Positions 33,635-45,500 of a stretch of 64,000 nucleotides of DNA are shown in pieces. The stretch lies in assembly GCA_030411725.1 (NCBI GenBank), contig MU839835.1:1116001-1180000 (forward strand), read 5' to 3'. Below the pieces are notes generated by a model. It had not been told where the DNA came from. It made no database searches and saw only the letters and a program-made list of their open reading frames with translations. The stretch comes from Echria macrotheca (lineage: Eukaryota > Ascomycota > Sordariomycetes > Sordariales > Schizotheciaceae). The position numbers were made by a program, and so were the translations under genes. Numbering within the stretch: the stretch's first letter is position 1; the number at the start of each line of letters is the position of its first letter.

Positions 33635-35161
33635 TCAACCCTGCAGCTCCCTCACCTCCCCATCCCCTCTGTGCGTCGACAGTTCGGCATATCCCTGCCC
33701 CGGCTGCCGATACGGCGTATACTGCTGCTGAACCTGTTGCGGTCCCGCAGGCGGCAGACCCTGCGAATACGGACCTTGTGGTTGATACCCGCCCTGCTGA
33801 TACCCTCCTCCCTGCTGCTGATACCCACTCTGTTGGTATCCTCCCACCGCCGCCTCCTGCCCCTGGTACCCCCCATAGCCCGGCTGCTGCCCACCATAAC
33901 TCGAAGGCGACGTCGTCTGCGGCGGCGTCTGTCCATACCCTCCTCCTCCTCCTCCGTACCCTGCCGGCCCCTGATTCCCATACCCCGACTGCGGCGGCGG
34001 CGGCGAAGGCGTCGACTGCCCACCCTGGAACGGCGGGCTCTGCGGCGGCGGCGGACTATCCGGCGGGCTGAAATTGCTCGATTCGTAAATGGTCGACGTA
34101 TGCTGCGGCTTGGCCATGCTGTTCCGGGGATCGACAGGCGCAAAACCGGCCATGGTGGGCGGCGAGGCGCCGCCGTAGTATCCCTGCGCCGGCGGGGGCG
34201 TGTTCTGCATCATCTGCGGCGGCGGAGCTCCCGGGCCTCCCGGGCCGCCGTACCCGCCGGCCGGACCGACGTTGGCGGCGGCGGACGGGCTGGCAGACGG
34301 ATCGTTCTTGTCCTTCTTGTTCTGGCGGATCAGGTACCATATCCCGAGAATGATCAGGCCGAGGGCTGCGACACCGCCGACAACGCCGCCGGCGATGGCG
34401 CCGACGTTGGTCGAGGACGGGGCGGGCGCGGGCGTTGGTGTGGATGTGAAGGTGGTGGTCGTTTTGGCGCTCGAGGATGCCGGCGTCGTGGTTCCCGCGT
34501 CCGAAGAACTGCTTGACCTCCGCGCCGAGCTAGAACTCTCGGCCGTAAAAGCATTGAAGAACACCCTGTCGGTGCCGCCGGCCACGGCACACCCAAAGAG
34601 GGTATACCCGCTAATAATACTCGCGGCGCCGGTGCTGTCGGCGTAGATGTGGGTGATGCAGTGCGGGTACGACGAGATACCGCTGTTCCCGTTAGTCTTT
34701 TGTCACCCTCTGCCTCTTGGCCGCAAGACTCACCACCACAGCGACAGTCCGTTGTTGGTTGTATACTTGGCGCTCTCGGTCATATCATAGCAGGTCGTCC
34801 ACACCTTGCAGTTGCGCGACGAGACGTCGTCGCAGCAGCCGATATGCGAGCTGGAGTCGGACGCGCAGTAGGCCGTCGCGTCGCAGTACAACGAGACCTC
34901 AGAGCTGCCGCCGACATAGGCACATGTGTTGTCGGTCGATGCGCGCTTCTGGAGCCCGGGGGCGCGCGGCGACGGCCACTTGGGCGCCGACGTGGGCATC
35001 GGCGCCGCAGCGGTCGCGGGGTCGAACTGGAGCGCCGGCATGACGCCCAACGTCTCCTGGGCCGGGAGCCAGTCCCGCTCGAGGCGGTCGCGGCTCCATT
35101 TGGTCAGCTTGGCGTTGGCGACGCCGAGGGCGGCGGCGGCGAGGAGCACGGCGCCCTTCAT
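33635..35161 (-). CDS. Secreted Cys-domain / one-TM / Gly-Gln-Pro-rich tail surface protein
   Basis: Exons (minus) 35161-34734 and 34682-33635, 491 aa. The splice (donor GTGAGT, 51-bp intron) joins SLW to CGISSYPHC in frame and completes a cysteine domain. Residues 1-17 form a signal peptide. The ectodomain has SLYCDATAYC, HIGCC, RNCKVWTTC and HCITH motifs, a pattern I know from fungal surface proteins of the Mid2/Wsc-like or GPI-anchored kind. A Ser/Thr stalk (about 180-235), a Gly-rich TM helix (about 236-260) and a basic segment follow. The cytoplasmic tail is a Gly/Tyr/Gln/Pro-rich low-complexity region with GYQQ/GGYQ repeats. It probably serves as a cell-wall integrity or surface sensor; this is inferred from layout. 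It converges with the flavocytochrome gene, with 159 bases between the stops. Confidence 0.8.
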
Positions 35162-36583
35162 TGCTGGGGTTTATGGCTGTCAATTTCCCTTGAGATCCAA
35201 GAGTCGGATGGAAAGAAGGATGGGCAACGAAACGAGAGGAAACCCAGGAACCTGGGACCAAACAATGAGAGAGAGGGTGGGCTGCCGGCTCAAGAAAAAG
35301 GGCTGGCAACGAACCACCGGTCCGGTGCTGGGGGAGCACAATGTGAGGTGGTTTGCTGCTCGCCCGAGCTCTCTAGGTTCCAGACCCCATCGAGCTGAGA
35401 ATTAGCTTCGCGGATGGGAGGTCACGACGTCGGTCCTCATTGGTGAGCCGGGGGTGACAGCAGCCAGACCCCCGCGACACGCGAACGCACGTTCAACGGT
35501 TGGGCTTGCTTATTTTCATCTCTTGTGTTTTCTTCTGTCTCTGCTGCTTGTCTCTGCTACCTTACAGCTCGGCAACACAAGGTTTGTCTTTCAAACATCT
35601 CATTATTGACAATGTTCTCCCGGTTCAACACTCGATCAACAATGACAAGAAGAATAAAAGGGAATTGTCGTGAGAACTCCAAACAAAATTTCAGCCTTGA
35701 CGATAGGTAAAATGATGTTCGACGGGTGGGTGGGTCGTTTCCCGTTTCCCCAGCTGGACGAGTGGCGGAGCCAAATATTGGAGACTTAGTCCTGTTAAGG
35801 AAAGGTGTGCGCCCCAGCTGGCAGGGGGGCATCTGCAGGCCCGCAGGGTTTAGATGCGTTTGTTTCCCACTTCTTTCGTTTCTCTTTGCAGCAAGCAACT
35901 CTTCCTTGAGTTCCTTCGTTCTCACCACCACACACCACCAACATGTGATGTGACGGCTTTTGGATTAGGAAGTCGGTCGGTCCACGGTCTGGTCTGGTCT
36001 GATCTGGCCACTTGCGCGAATATCAACACCTAGGAAGGAACCCCTCCAACTCTGACTCGATTACGAGGATTGCCAAGCTTTTTTTCATGAGAGGAGGAGG
36101 AGGTGTGTAATTGACAAGGCTGAGGGACGCTAACTTGAAAGCGATGTGGTGATGCGAGCGCGCTGCCGCGGCCCGTTTGCTGGAGAAATGCTGTGATACT
36201 CGGCGGCCAGGCGCATGCGTGGTTTGTACAGTACACCACATAAACCGTTCCCCCTATTGCCTCTGTTACCAACAGCGGCGGTTACGGAGTGCATAACACT
36301 ACAGATGTACCTTTGCGCGTTTGTCTCCTTCTAGTGTCCCGGCGTGTATCTTGTGAAACATATCTCCTCGGCCGCCTTCTTCTCATCTCATTCCTAGAAC
36401 TGAATACAGTTGTAGCTCTCTCTCTATCCACATTTTTTTCTTCGGTCGGTAACCTCTACAATAGTATTGTGTATAAACACAGAATATCTACAAAGATCCC
36501 CTCTCTCTTCCCCCTCCTTTCCCAGAGCCTCACCGCACACTCATCCAAGGTTACAAACTCCACACACACTCTCGTCAACAAAA
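35162..36583. other. Intergenic, promoter of the surface protein
   Basis: About 1.4 kb. Upstream of the minus-strand surface protein gene, no supported coding region. From about 36,410 a C/T-rich stretch looks like a leader for the small frame starting at 36,584. Confidence 0.45.
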
Positions 36584-36811
36584 ATGAGGGGGTGGTTACC
36601 CAATTTTAGCAACGCCAAGAAAAAAAAGGCAAGCAAGACAGCCGCAGCGCAACAGCGAGGTGCGGTGCGGGGCCAACGTCTTGGCACTCACTCCCAACTT
36701 GCAATCGGTGAGACCGAGAACTACGGTAGGGCCCTATCTACCCTTTTTTCCCACTCAGTTGCCTGGATAGACCGCGAAGTTCGCCAGCTTCGGAACTCAA
36801 TACATATGTAA
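36584..36811 (+). CDS. Possible small basic protein, hypothetical
   Basis: 75-aa frame starting in a typical fungal context (CAACAAAAATGAGG) after a long C/T-rich leader (CTCTCTCTATCC…). The N-terminal third is very basic (NAKKKKASKT) and the rest unremarkable. There is no domain. The leader is the main argument for expression. It could instead be the 5' exon of a longer spliced gene (a GTAGGG donor-like site lies at about 36,726) or a non-coding transcript. Confidence 0.25.
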   Translation: MRGWLPNFSNAKKKKASKTAAAQQRGAVRGQRLGTHSQLAIGETENYGRALSTLFSHSVAWIDREVRQLRNSIHM

Positions 36812-37335
36812 ACCAGAGAGAAAGAAACCAAGCAGCTCATGTTCGTAGATTACACCTCGCCAACACACATCCACATATATGTCACCTCGTAAGAAGGATA
36901 GAGTACACTCAATCTGATAACCTTGAAAATAATATGAGCCTCAGTACAATAAATCTCTCCACCCGCTAAGCAGCTTCGTGCCCAAGTGATGCACCCACCA
37001 TTTCATGAAAACACGCATGTCCATCTCACATCAAACGCCCTTTTGCTACCCTTTCGCTATGTACTGTATAAGAATACAGAGAAACTCAGTCGCTCTTACG
37101 CCATATGGCCGGCAAGAGCCCAGCAAGTAACATCATCCCTCACCCACCCCCCAAACACCGCTACTAATACCAATAATACCAAAAAATACAAGTCCGCTCA
37201 AATAACCCCCAGTCGTAGCCTCTAGCACCGTCATCACCCGTCGCGGACTCCGTAGGGGGATACGAACTCAAGCGGCACCTCGTTAGACGACACCTCCTAG
37301 GCACGTCCTAGACACCGCTCGTCTGGTTAGAAATC
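36812..37335. other. Intergenic, no gene seen
   Basis: About 520 AT-richer bases between the small frame and the Med5 stop. Probably contains the MED5 3' UTR. Confidence 0.5.
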
Positions 37336-40300
37336 CTACCCAACCTCCATATCCCCCCACCCCATCAAATCCGCGCCAAAATCCGCCGCCGACAGTCCCC
37401 CAAAGATATCATCCCCCCCGAGATCCAACCCGCCCGCCGACCCGGTGGCGCTCACCAGCCCACCCAGATCGCCAAGATCAACCCCCGCCGCGTCCAGCCC
37501 GGTGGTATCCAGACTCATGGCGTCAATGCTGGGATCGACAGCGCTCGCCGCCATGGCCTGCCCGAGCTCCGCCGCGCCCAGCACACCCAGATCGTCGGCC
37601 TGCAGCATGGCCGGCGGTGGCGGCGGCGGCGGCACCATCTGCGCCTCGACTCGCCGGTAGAGCCGTACCACGGCCTCTGCCAGCACCGGGTCCGTCTTTT
37701 GGATGCGCTTCCAGTCTTGGGCTTCGGCTTTGAGCGCCTCGCGCAGCGACAGACTTCGCTGCGGCGCGGCCGTTGCAAACGATACATTGTTCGTGGCCGC
37801 CGTCGACGCTTCCGTGCTGCTGTCGGGTGCGCATACCATGGCCGTCGCCACGTCGTAGGCAACCGCCACCGCGTCGCTGTCGTTGACCGCCTTGAGTTCC
37901 TCCAGCAGCACACCGAGTAAGCCCTTGGCCCCGAGCATCTGGAGCGCTACGAGGCTCTGTCGGTGCGTATACGGCGTAGGCATTCCGTTTAGCGTCGGGT
38001 TTTGCGACCACTGAATCAGGGTCTGGACCGTGTGCCGGACGGTCGCCGATAACCCACCATTGGTGGGCGAGCCGGCGGCACTGTGCGCTCCCGACCACGA
38101 TTCTAGCTCGTTCATCTCAGCAGCCCCTGTTCGTCTTGAAAGCGGGAGCACCTCCTTCAATGCTTTAAGAAGGGGCTCCACGTCCTGGCTTTGCGGATCC
38201 CGTCGTTGGTAGGTACGAAGAGCGCGATCGAGCGGTTTCGCCACGATATAGAGGACGGACCCCAACATGGTCGATGCCTCGCTCGAGATCGAATTGGGCC
38301 GCACGATAAGCTGGAGGATTCGAATGATGGCTTTCTGACCCTGCATGCTGTTGTTGGCAGGGTGTGTCCAGAGTAGGTCCGAGAGATAGAGAAGGGCCGG
38401 TACGAGAGAGGGCAACAGCAATACGTCGACGAGATCTGTCTCAGTCAGTATTATCTATAACGTAAAGAAGAAAAAAACACTTACACTCGAGACCACCCTT
38501 AAGCTGGTCTTCCGTGAGACATCCCATCCCGAATGCAAGCACAACCTGGTCGAAAAGCGTGGGCATGAGGAGGTAATAGCTCTGCGGAGGACACGACGAC
38601 ATGAGCTCGTCGCCAAGACCCCCGGCTTCCGTGTCAAAAAGCCCGCGGATCCATCCGCCCAGATGGGACTTCTCCTGCTCGTTGAGTTCGTCCAGCGGGC
38701 GGGCTAGATGGCCGCTGGTCATCAATCTCCCAACGAAAGAATTTGGTGACTGGATGCCCAGATCGGCCGGTGTGAGGTTGTAACGATAAACAAACGCCAT
38801 TAACAGGAGGAGAATCGACCCGAACTCCTCGTACACGGGCTGATACTCGCCCTGATCCTCATCATAGCCGCCCCAATTATCCAGAACCTCGCACAGGGGA
38901 TGTAGCGTTTTTTGGAGGCTGTTGAATAGGAGCAGGATATCAAGCGAGAGAGGTTTGCTTGCGAGCATCGTACACAGATGCTTCAAAGTCATCGTCTCCT
39001 TGTTTCGACAGAGCGTGACCATGACCTGGGTCCCGTCAGCATCCAACCCCCGAAAAAAAAATGGAATCACCATACCTCGACAATGGCTTGCGCCGCAGCG
39101 CCAACATTGCCATTCATGTTATCCAATTCGCCAATAAGCTTATGTGTTTTTTCCGGGTCTTCGAGGCACGACTGAACCAAGGCCTCTTTGACGTAACGCC
39201 CCTCGTCCGGGAGGGACTGGTATGTGATGTCACCCAGCAGCGCCTCTATCGCCGATTGCGACAGTAGCCCATGGAGCTGGCAGGCAAAGCAGAAATCCTG
39301 CCGTACAGAATCCTGAAATGATGAATTGTTGTTCATATCAAACAGGCCGGACAGAGTGGGGAAAATGTTGGTATCGACCTGTCCCAGAGCTTGCGTGATA
39401 CAGAACTGGGCGTTAAAAGGATACAGATGGGAAGATGACGCGGCAAGCGTCACCAGGATCAAGGGAACTTTGTTGACGACGTATGACTTTAGGAGATGGC
39501 CGTTCTTTACTCCCTCGTTGCGAAAGACGGCGTTGGCCAAGACATCAAAAGATGCCAGGATCAAGTCAATGGCAGTAGCTTGGAGATCGCCCTGGTACCT
39601 GTTGTGAAGATAGCCAAACAAGGCCGTATCGTCAAGTAGGGGCCGGCCGACAAGCTGCCAGAACGTCAGTATATCAAGATTTCGAAAGGCTTGGCTCATC
39701 ACCAACCGCGGCACCGATGTAGATGTATAAGCCCGCGCGTGAGTTGACGACGGGCATCTCGCGAATCTGGACGTTGTCTAATTGGATCATGTCCATGTAG
39801 CTAGGTGTATCGTCCTTCTTAGAGGCCGGCTCGAAGCTGGCCAGCGTCACCGTCCTGAACTGCTCCAGCCGCTGTGCCATATTCGCAGCTGTCTGCATGG
39901 TAGACGGCATAAAGGCTTGCAAGCATTGCGAGAGCTTCGCCCGGATGGCTGCGGCGTGGGGCTTCTCCAGCATCGCCAACGTCAGCGGGTTTTCGCACAT
40001 GGACATGACGAGGTGGGCGAAGGCCTGGTGCGTCGCCTCGACTTCGGCTTTGGTTTGGAGGCTCTGCATCGTAGCAAAGTCGGTCCTCGAGAGGGCCGTC
40101 ATGACGTCGGTGAAGAGCTCCATCCAGCGGCAGACAACAGCGGCGACGTGAAAGGCCTGCCGGAGAGTCCTGATGCCGGTTCCCTGGCTGATATTCTTGG
40201 ACAGGCGGAAGAAAACAAGCTCGTCCATCGAGTAGGACCCAGCCCACCTCTGCTGCGGCGGCAGGGGTTTGCGCGCGCCCGCCTTCTTAGACTTTGTAGC

Positions 40301-40753
40301 CGTGCCCGTATCGCCATGGTCGGAGGGGGGCGCGTGGGAATGCAGCGTCGAGTACTTGTGGAGAGCCAGCAGCACCGAGGGCGTGTTGACGACTTGTAGC
40401 CGGAGGAGGACGTCGAGAAACTGGGGGACGCGCGAGTCGAGCATGAAGCCCTTGGGCTTGGGCGGCTGCAGCAGCAGGTCGGCGATGACATCGGGGTGGA
40501 ACGGGTGTTTGTTCTGGAGTCGTCGCGCGGCCGGTTCGAATTCCTTTTCGTCGAGCCGTCGGAGGCGTGCTTGTGTGAGCAGATCTTGCCATTGTGCCAC
40601 GGCCTCGCGCGCTCTCGCTCCCTTATTTTTGCGGGCGAACATGGCCGCGACACCAGCCGTCGAGCTGTGGTCGGTCGGTCGCTGTCGAGAAAGCTTGGGA
40701 CAATGCGAAGCGAGCTGTTGGATGTCTGGGGCCTGGTATTTGCCGGCCGGCAA
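37336..40753 (-). CDS. MED5: Mediator of RNA polymerase II transcription subunit 5 (Nut1)
   Basis: Tail-module subunit of Mediator, bridging activators and Pol II in the nucleus. Exons (minus) 40753-39707, 39654-39076, 39025-38485 and 38435-37336, about 1,088 aa, a normal length for fungal Med5. Recognisable segments include ADLLLQPP near the N-terminus, LVGRPLLDDTALFGYLHNRY with AIDLILASFDVLANAVFRNEG after the first intron, the QDFCFACQLHGL region, and LLLPSLVPALLYLSDLLW at the start of exon 4. The first intron donor (GTTGGT, 39,706) is weak. It is the one that keeps frame and gives IGAA-LVGRPL, matching my memory of the family. The other introns have GTATGG and GTAAGT donors. The start is uncertain: an internal Met 37 codons in (40,642) is possible. 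The C-terminal 100 residues are acidic and Gly/Ala-rich. Confidence 0.88.
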
Positions 40754-41704
40754 CTCAGGTGCAGTGGCCGCCCCCGCGATTGGCCCCTAGTCAGCGACAG
40801 TGGATCTCGAGCTCTTTCTTCTCTTTTGGGATGTGCTGTGTGCCAAAGTACCTGGTAGCTATTGCAACTGTTAAACACTGTTGGAGAAAGTTTTGTGCAA
40901 CACTGCGATTTCGACATGGGGGATTCCGTTCTTTTGTACGTAGACCTCGATCATTTTAGTTACCTTAGTGTGAGGAAGGTCCCACAGTGCAGATGGTCTT
41001 GCCCTGAGCTTTTAGCTTTGGCACCAGACGAGTGGAAATCCAGACGGCCGAGGAAAGTCAAATAAACTATATAGCTTCTTAGTAGTGCAAGTGGTACTCC
41101 GATGGCCCTTGCCAACAGAACCTGCCAGTCATGGCTTCGGCCGACCGCCAAAACAGTGGTGATAATCGAGGAACTTCTGGCAAAGTTCCCGAGTTTAGGC
41201 CTCCGGAAACAAGTGCGCTTCTGAGAGACCCCACCATCTACGTCTGTCAACTAATGGAGGTTTGCATGCTCACGAGATCAAAAGTGAGGTATAGTCCAAC
41301 ACAGTATGGTTTCTTATATCCTACAGATGGGTGTTCGTTGAACGCCAAGCCCCATCACGTCGTTCAAAACCGCATCCGGCCTTGTCATACAAAACATTGT
41401 GACACAAGGGAATTGTCATATCGCTTCCTCTGACTCCCCACCCGGCCCTTGAAAACAAACAAAACTTGACGCTGTTGCCTCCTAGCCCATGCCCCAAGTC
41501 CATGCCACAAATCCCAGCCAACCCGGAAGCCCAAAACACCATGTCCACCGGCCGGTATATGACTCGTACAAAGCCACCCATCCAACAAACCCCCTTCAGT
41601 CGAAAACCTAAAAGTACAGCCCGCAGAGAATCGTCCATGCTTAGTCTATGCAGAGGGTGGAAGCCACCAGTACAGCTAGCCAGCCGCAACCAGCCTGTCA
41701 TCGT
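40754..41704. other. Intergenic, MED5 promoter
   Basis: About 950 bases between two minus-strand genes: the MED5 upstream region and the 3' flank of the 41.7-42.5 kb gene. Frames present are not credible. Confidence 0.5.
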
Positions 41705-42544
41705 TCAGTCTTCTTCCTTCTTCACCCTAGGGCCCCCCTTCCCGTCGTAATGCCCCATCCGATTCGTGTGCCCAGCGCCTCCGCCCGGTGCCCTCGGACC
41801 CAGCATCCAGTCCTGCATCGCGAGCCACTCGCTCCACCCAGCCTCGGCCGCGCAAATCTCCTTTTCGCTAACGTTCTGAAGCGGCCGTAGGAACGGCACC
41901 GTCTCGTCATCGCCCATGTCGTACGCCGCCTTCACGTCCAACCAGCTGTCACTCTTGGCCGCAAACAGGTAGTTCCGCCGTTCCTGCTCGTGCAGGGGAC
42001 CGACACCAGCCTCCCAGTCGTCACCGAAGAAGCCGTGCATGACCGCCGGGAAGTCGTAGCCAGTGGCCACCAGCCGGCGGATGTAAGGGAGGAGCGTGGC
42101 ATTGGGATACACACCACCGGTTGCGGCGCCCGATTGCTTGTTGTTCAGAACATGGCCACCACCGGCTACAGAGGGCGAGCCAGCAGAGCGAGACGATAGA
42201 ACCGGACGGCTAGGCTTCTGGAACGGGAGCTGAATGTTGAGATAGGCTGCGAGGGCTTGCACGGGGCCGTTATACTGAGCATGGTCTAGAAAGTACCGGA
42301 CGCATGACTGGAAGTAGGGGTGCCATTCAAAGACATCGAAGTTGGCGTCGAGGAAGGGCTAGAAGCGGATGAGACATTAGCCAAGCTCTCCTCTAGCGTT
42401 ACTCGCCCGCCGTCCCATCGAGCTCGAAGAGCCAGACAGTCCTCAACAGGATCGAGCACCTGTTGTGTACTTGGCTGTAGCAAGAGGAGTGTTCCTTACC
42501 TGTTCCCGATGTAGAGAAGGCTTGCCGCCTTGAGAGAAAGCCAT
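41705..42544 (-). CDS. Conserved-looking fungal protein of unknown function
   Basis: Exons (minus) 42544-42500 and 42358-41705, 232 aa, with a 141-bp GTAAGG/TAG intron. The first exon encodes MAFSQGGKPSLHREQ. The second opens with PFLDANFDVFEWHPYFQSCV and continues with helical sequence (YFLDHAQYNGPVQALAAYLN). A disordered Pro/Ser/Gly insert (about 65-90) separates it from YIRRLVATGYDFPAVMHGFFGDDW, then LHEQERRNYLFAAKS and a Gly-rich basic tail ending in KKEED. Composition and splice logic say it is real. I do not recognise the family. There is no signal peptide or TM helix, so it is probably cytosolic or nuclear. Confidence 0.75.
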
Positions 42545-45500
42545 GTTGGGCGAGGTAGGCAGGTTGGGTATTTACCAGGAATCGTCCAAGGACCGCAGAT
42601 GGGAGCTAGGTGCCAGGACCGGCTGTCTTGCTAGCGGCCGTTGAATGGGCCTGCCGTGCAGATAAGGGGCACCTTGTGCGTGAGGGGGAAGGCCGTAGGG
42701 CGGTGAAGACGTCCAGATTCAAGAGCCACTCGCAACTAAACGGCCCACCCGCTCGTCCCAATTACGCCGATATTTCACGGCGGACCAGTTAGCTCTGACA
42801 ACGATGGTCTCTTTGAGACCACGCTGTTGTCCTTGGGGCTCGTTTCGCAAAAGATGCCCCAATGATACCCGCAGGGCTCGGAGAGGTTAGTAGAATAACA
42901 AATACGTGGAACGTGGATCAGGCATAAGATGATCTATATCCAGCGTGGACGGAAACGCATAAGAAAGAGTCCGTCTGGTAGATCATGTAAATCGGCCTGG
43001 AGTTAGGGCGGATGTGGCGAGAGTTTCGTGGGAGGGCTAAAAGCTTTTTATAGCCCACATAGCACCAGACCGGCGCTTCGACCCAGGTAGCGTGAGCCCA
43101 GAAGCTCTCGTCCCCGTTTGCAACCACGCGCCGAGTATTCTGGGGGGAAAGGAACGCCAAGAGAGCATGATGTGCATGTACAAACCTTGTCGTAGCTGCT
43201 CGGAGTAAAGAAAAAAGAGCACCATGGTTGACGTCCCGGGGCCGGCGGACGGAAGAGGAGCCACCCCCACACAGGCCTCGATCGAGGGGGAGTCGATGTG
43301 TTCCATTGGGAGCACCTAGGACCAGAAAGACAGGGTCAGGCGAAGGTAGTTCCGCTTGCTGCAGCTGAATCCACGCTTTCTGGGGGGGATAAAGGACAGG
43401 AGTTGCTTTGCTTCTGCCGCATGGTTGCTGGCGGGATGACGATCATGAATTTTCGAGTCTAGGCCCCCTAGCCGGAGGCCACAACACACACCTTCCCCCT
43501 GTGCCGACTGACGCTGACCAAATGTTACCAAACCGACACGGCGTACACGCCATGGCAGCCCGGCATGGCCTTGTTATCGAGGCTAATGGTTGGTCCGTCA
43601 AAGTAGCAGCGGAACTGGCGCGTCGGACCTTGCTTCGAACAACACGCGATCCCAACCCGTTTTGCTCCCGCCAGACAATTGCCGAAGCCGTGAGGCTTCC
43701 CAGCTGAACTCAGGTCTTAGCCTTCCTGGGCCGAAAATTGCCGGCGAGGGCAGCACCTTGAAGGAACGGTGGAGCTTGCGGGGTGTCAACGAGGTAACAG
43801 TGTCAACAGGGGTGGCAACGGCTTCCTGGTCAGCCTGTTCCTGGTTCCCCGAAGATGAATCGTGCCATGGAGAAAATAGGGCCATGACGGCACTGGACAA
43901 CATGGCAGCCGGCAGCATAGCCAAGGAGGATGGCCGCGGATCACGGGCGCCAGGGGTTGCCGTGGAGGGTGCTGGGTGAACTTTGGATGAAAGAAGTGAG
44001 CCGTCGAGCCCCAGGGTCCCTGGGGTGCTTCCCAGGATCTGGGTCCGAATCAAGATCCCGCAGCACGTCCAGGGGCGTGCTCCCGGCAGGGACCCGTCCA
44101 CTGGGTCACTGCAGCGCCACCTCCGTCCCAGCACTTTGGCAGCAGATGCGGACGCAACTGCCATCCTGCCCGGTTATGAGTCGCCAGCGTCTGCTTCTCC
44201 CAGGTACCTTGGCCGTCAGTAATGTCAATCGAGCTGACACTAGCCGCGCAGTCGCTGCTCCACGAGCCACGGTTGCAGGTGTGCACTGAAAGAGCTGTCT
44301 TGGGTCTACGTCATGAAGACAGCACCAGCTGGGTTCTCACCCTGGTCCTCAGCTGGCGCGACATCGCAAAGACGCTGCCGATGTCCATCGCGATGTCGGA
44401 AGCTCTGCCACAAGCCGCGAGCTTGGCACTTGCTTGTCCGGGGAAACGCTGCAGGGGATTGGCGGACAGCATTCCGCTCGACGAGGTTTTTCCTGTATGT
44501 AGACAGCGGCGGCGGCGGGAGGCGGAAGGCTAGATCCGAGTGTCAAAGTCGGCTCGGTGGGCGGGAAAGAGTCGCCAGATCGGGCATCCAACTAGAGTAA
44601 CTATCCCGGCCCCCCTGGCCCATGAGCCTGGGAACCGACTGAGCAACCTGTCGCATCTTCCACGTCATGTGCAGACTGATGGCATGCTCGATACCCGTAG
44701 GTGCCTCTCCGCCTGCAGGGACTCCAAGTTGTGCAAGTCCGAAGTACGGTCAGTTGTGGAACGAGACGCGGCAGTCTGTCACGGCCTGCATTCTATAAGC
44801 TTCTGCAGCTGAGTCCATGTGCTTGGATGTCCTCTTTGCAACAGAGATGCAGAACATGGGGCATCGCCGGTGTACCTTGGCGCCTCTGAGGACCCCTACC
44901 TGACCAGCCAAAACTTAGACGACCGCGATCTGCGTGGGTTGCCCTCTCGGCTCTCCATCGACTTGTCGACTCGTGGCAACATGCCCCGTTCGGGCCATTT
45001 TCTTCAGTGACAGCCGAATGCAACAATCAATCTTTCAGCTTGGCAGGGCGCTCTCGGTGAGTTTCTTGCTGGCCTCGGATTTAACGCCGGGCGCGGAACC
45101 CGTGATTCGTTGACGCACCTCCAAGGTTGTTAGCAGAGCCCCCTCGACTTTGCTCTTCAAACAGTTGGCTAAAGCCTCAAGAACCGTGATCCACAGTATC
45201 AAAACCTAGTCTTTGAATCGCCCCAAGTCCGGCATGGTGTGACAAGAAGCCAAGGCCTCGGTTGCCGCTTTTCTAGTTCTATGAGTAGTGCTGGGGACGC
45301 TTCCGACGTGCAGAACATTGCTGATATTAGCGGCGAGTCCCGGTCAACGGTCTTTCGTCAACGACGGCATCAAGTATTGAGCAACACCGGGCAGACAGCA
45401 GCCACCCCGAAAGTATTCGGACACGCCTCGTCGGGATGGAGTCGAACGCTCCCGATCTTGAACCTCAGGTTCGACAACTCGAATGCGACTTGTCCAACGT

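Noticed and set aside
33542..34516. 324-codon plus-strand Arg-rich frame
   Set aside because: Antisense to the Gly/Gln/Pro-rich tail of the surface protein; arginine runs are the mirror of its repeats.
43598..44164. 188-codon minus-strand frame in the gene desert
   Set aside because: Composition is not protein-like in any recognisable way and there is no splice or domain support; kept only as part of the desert description.
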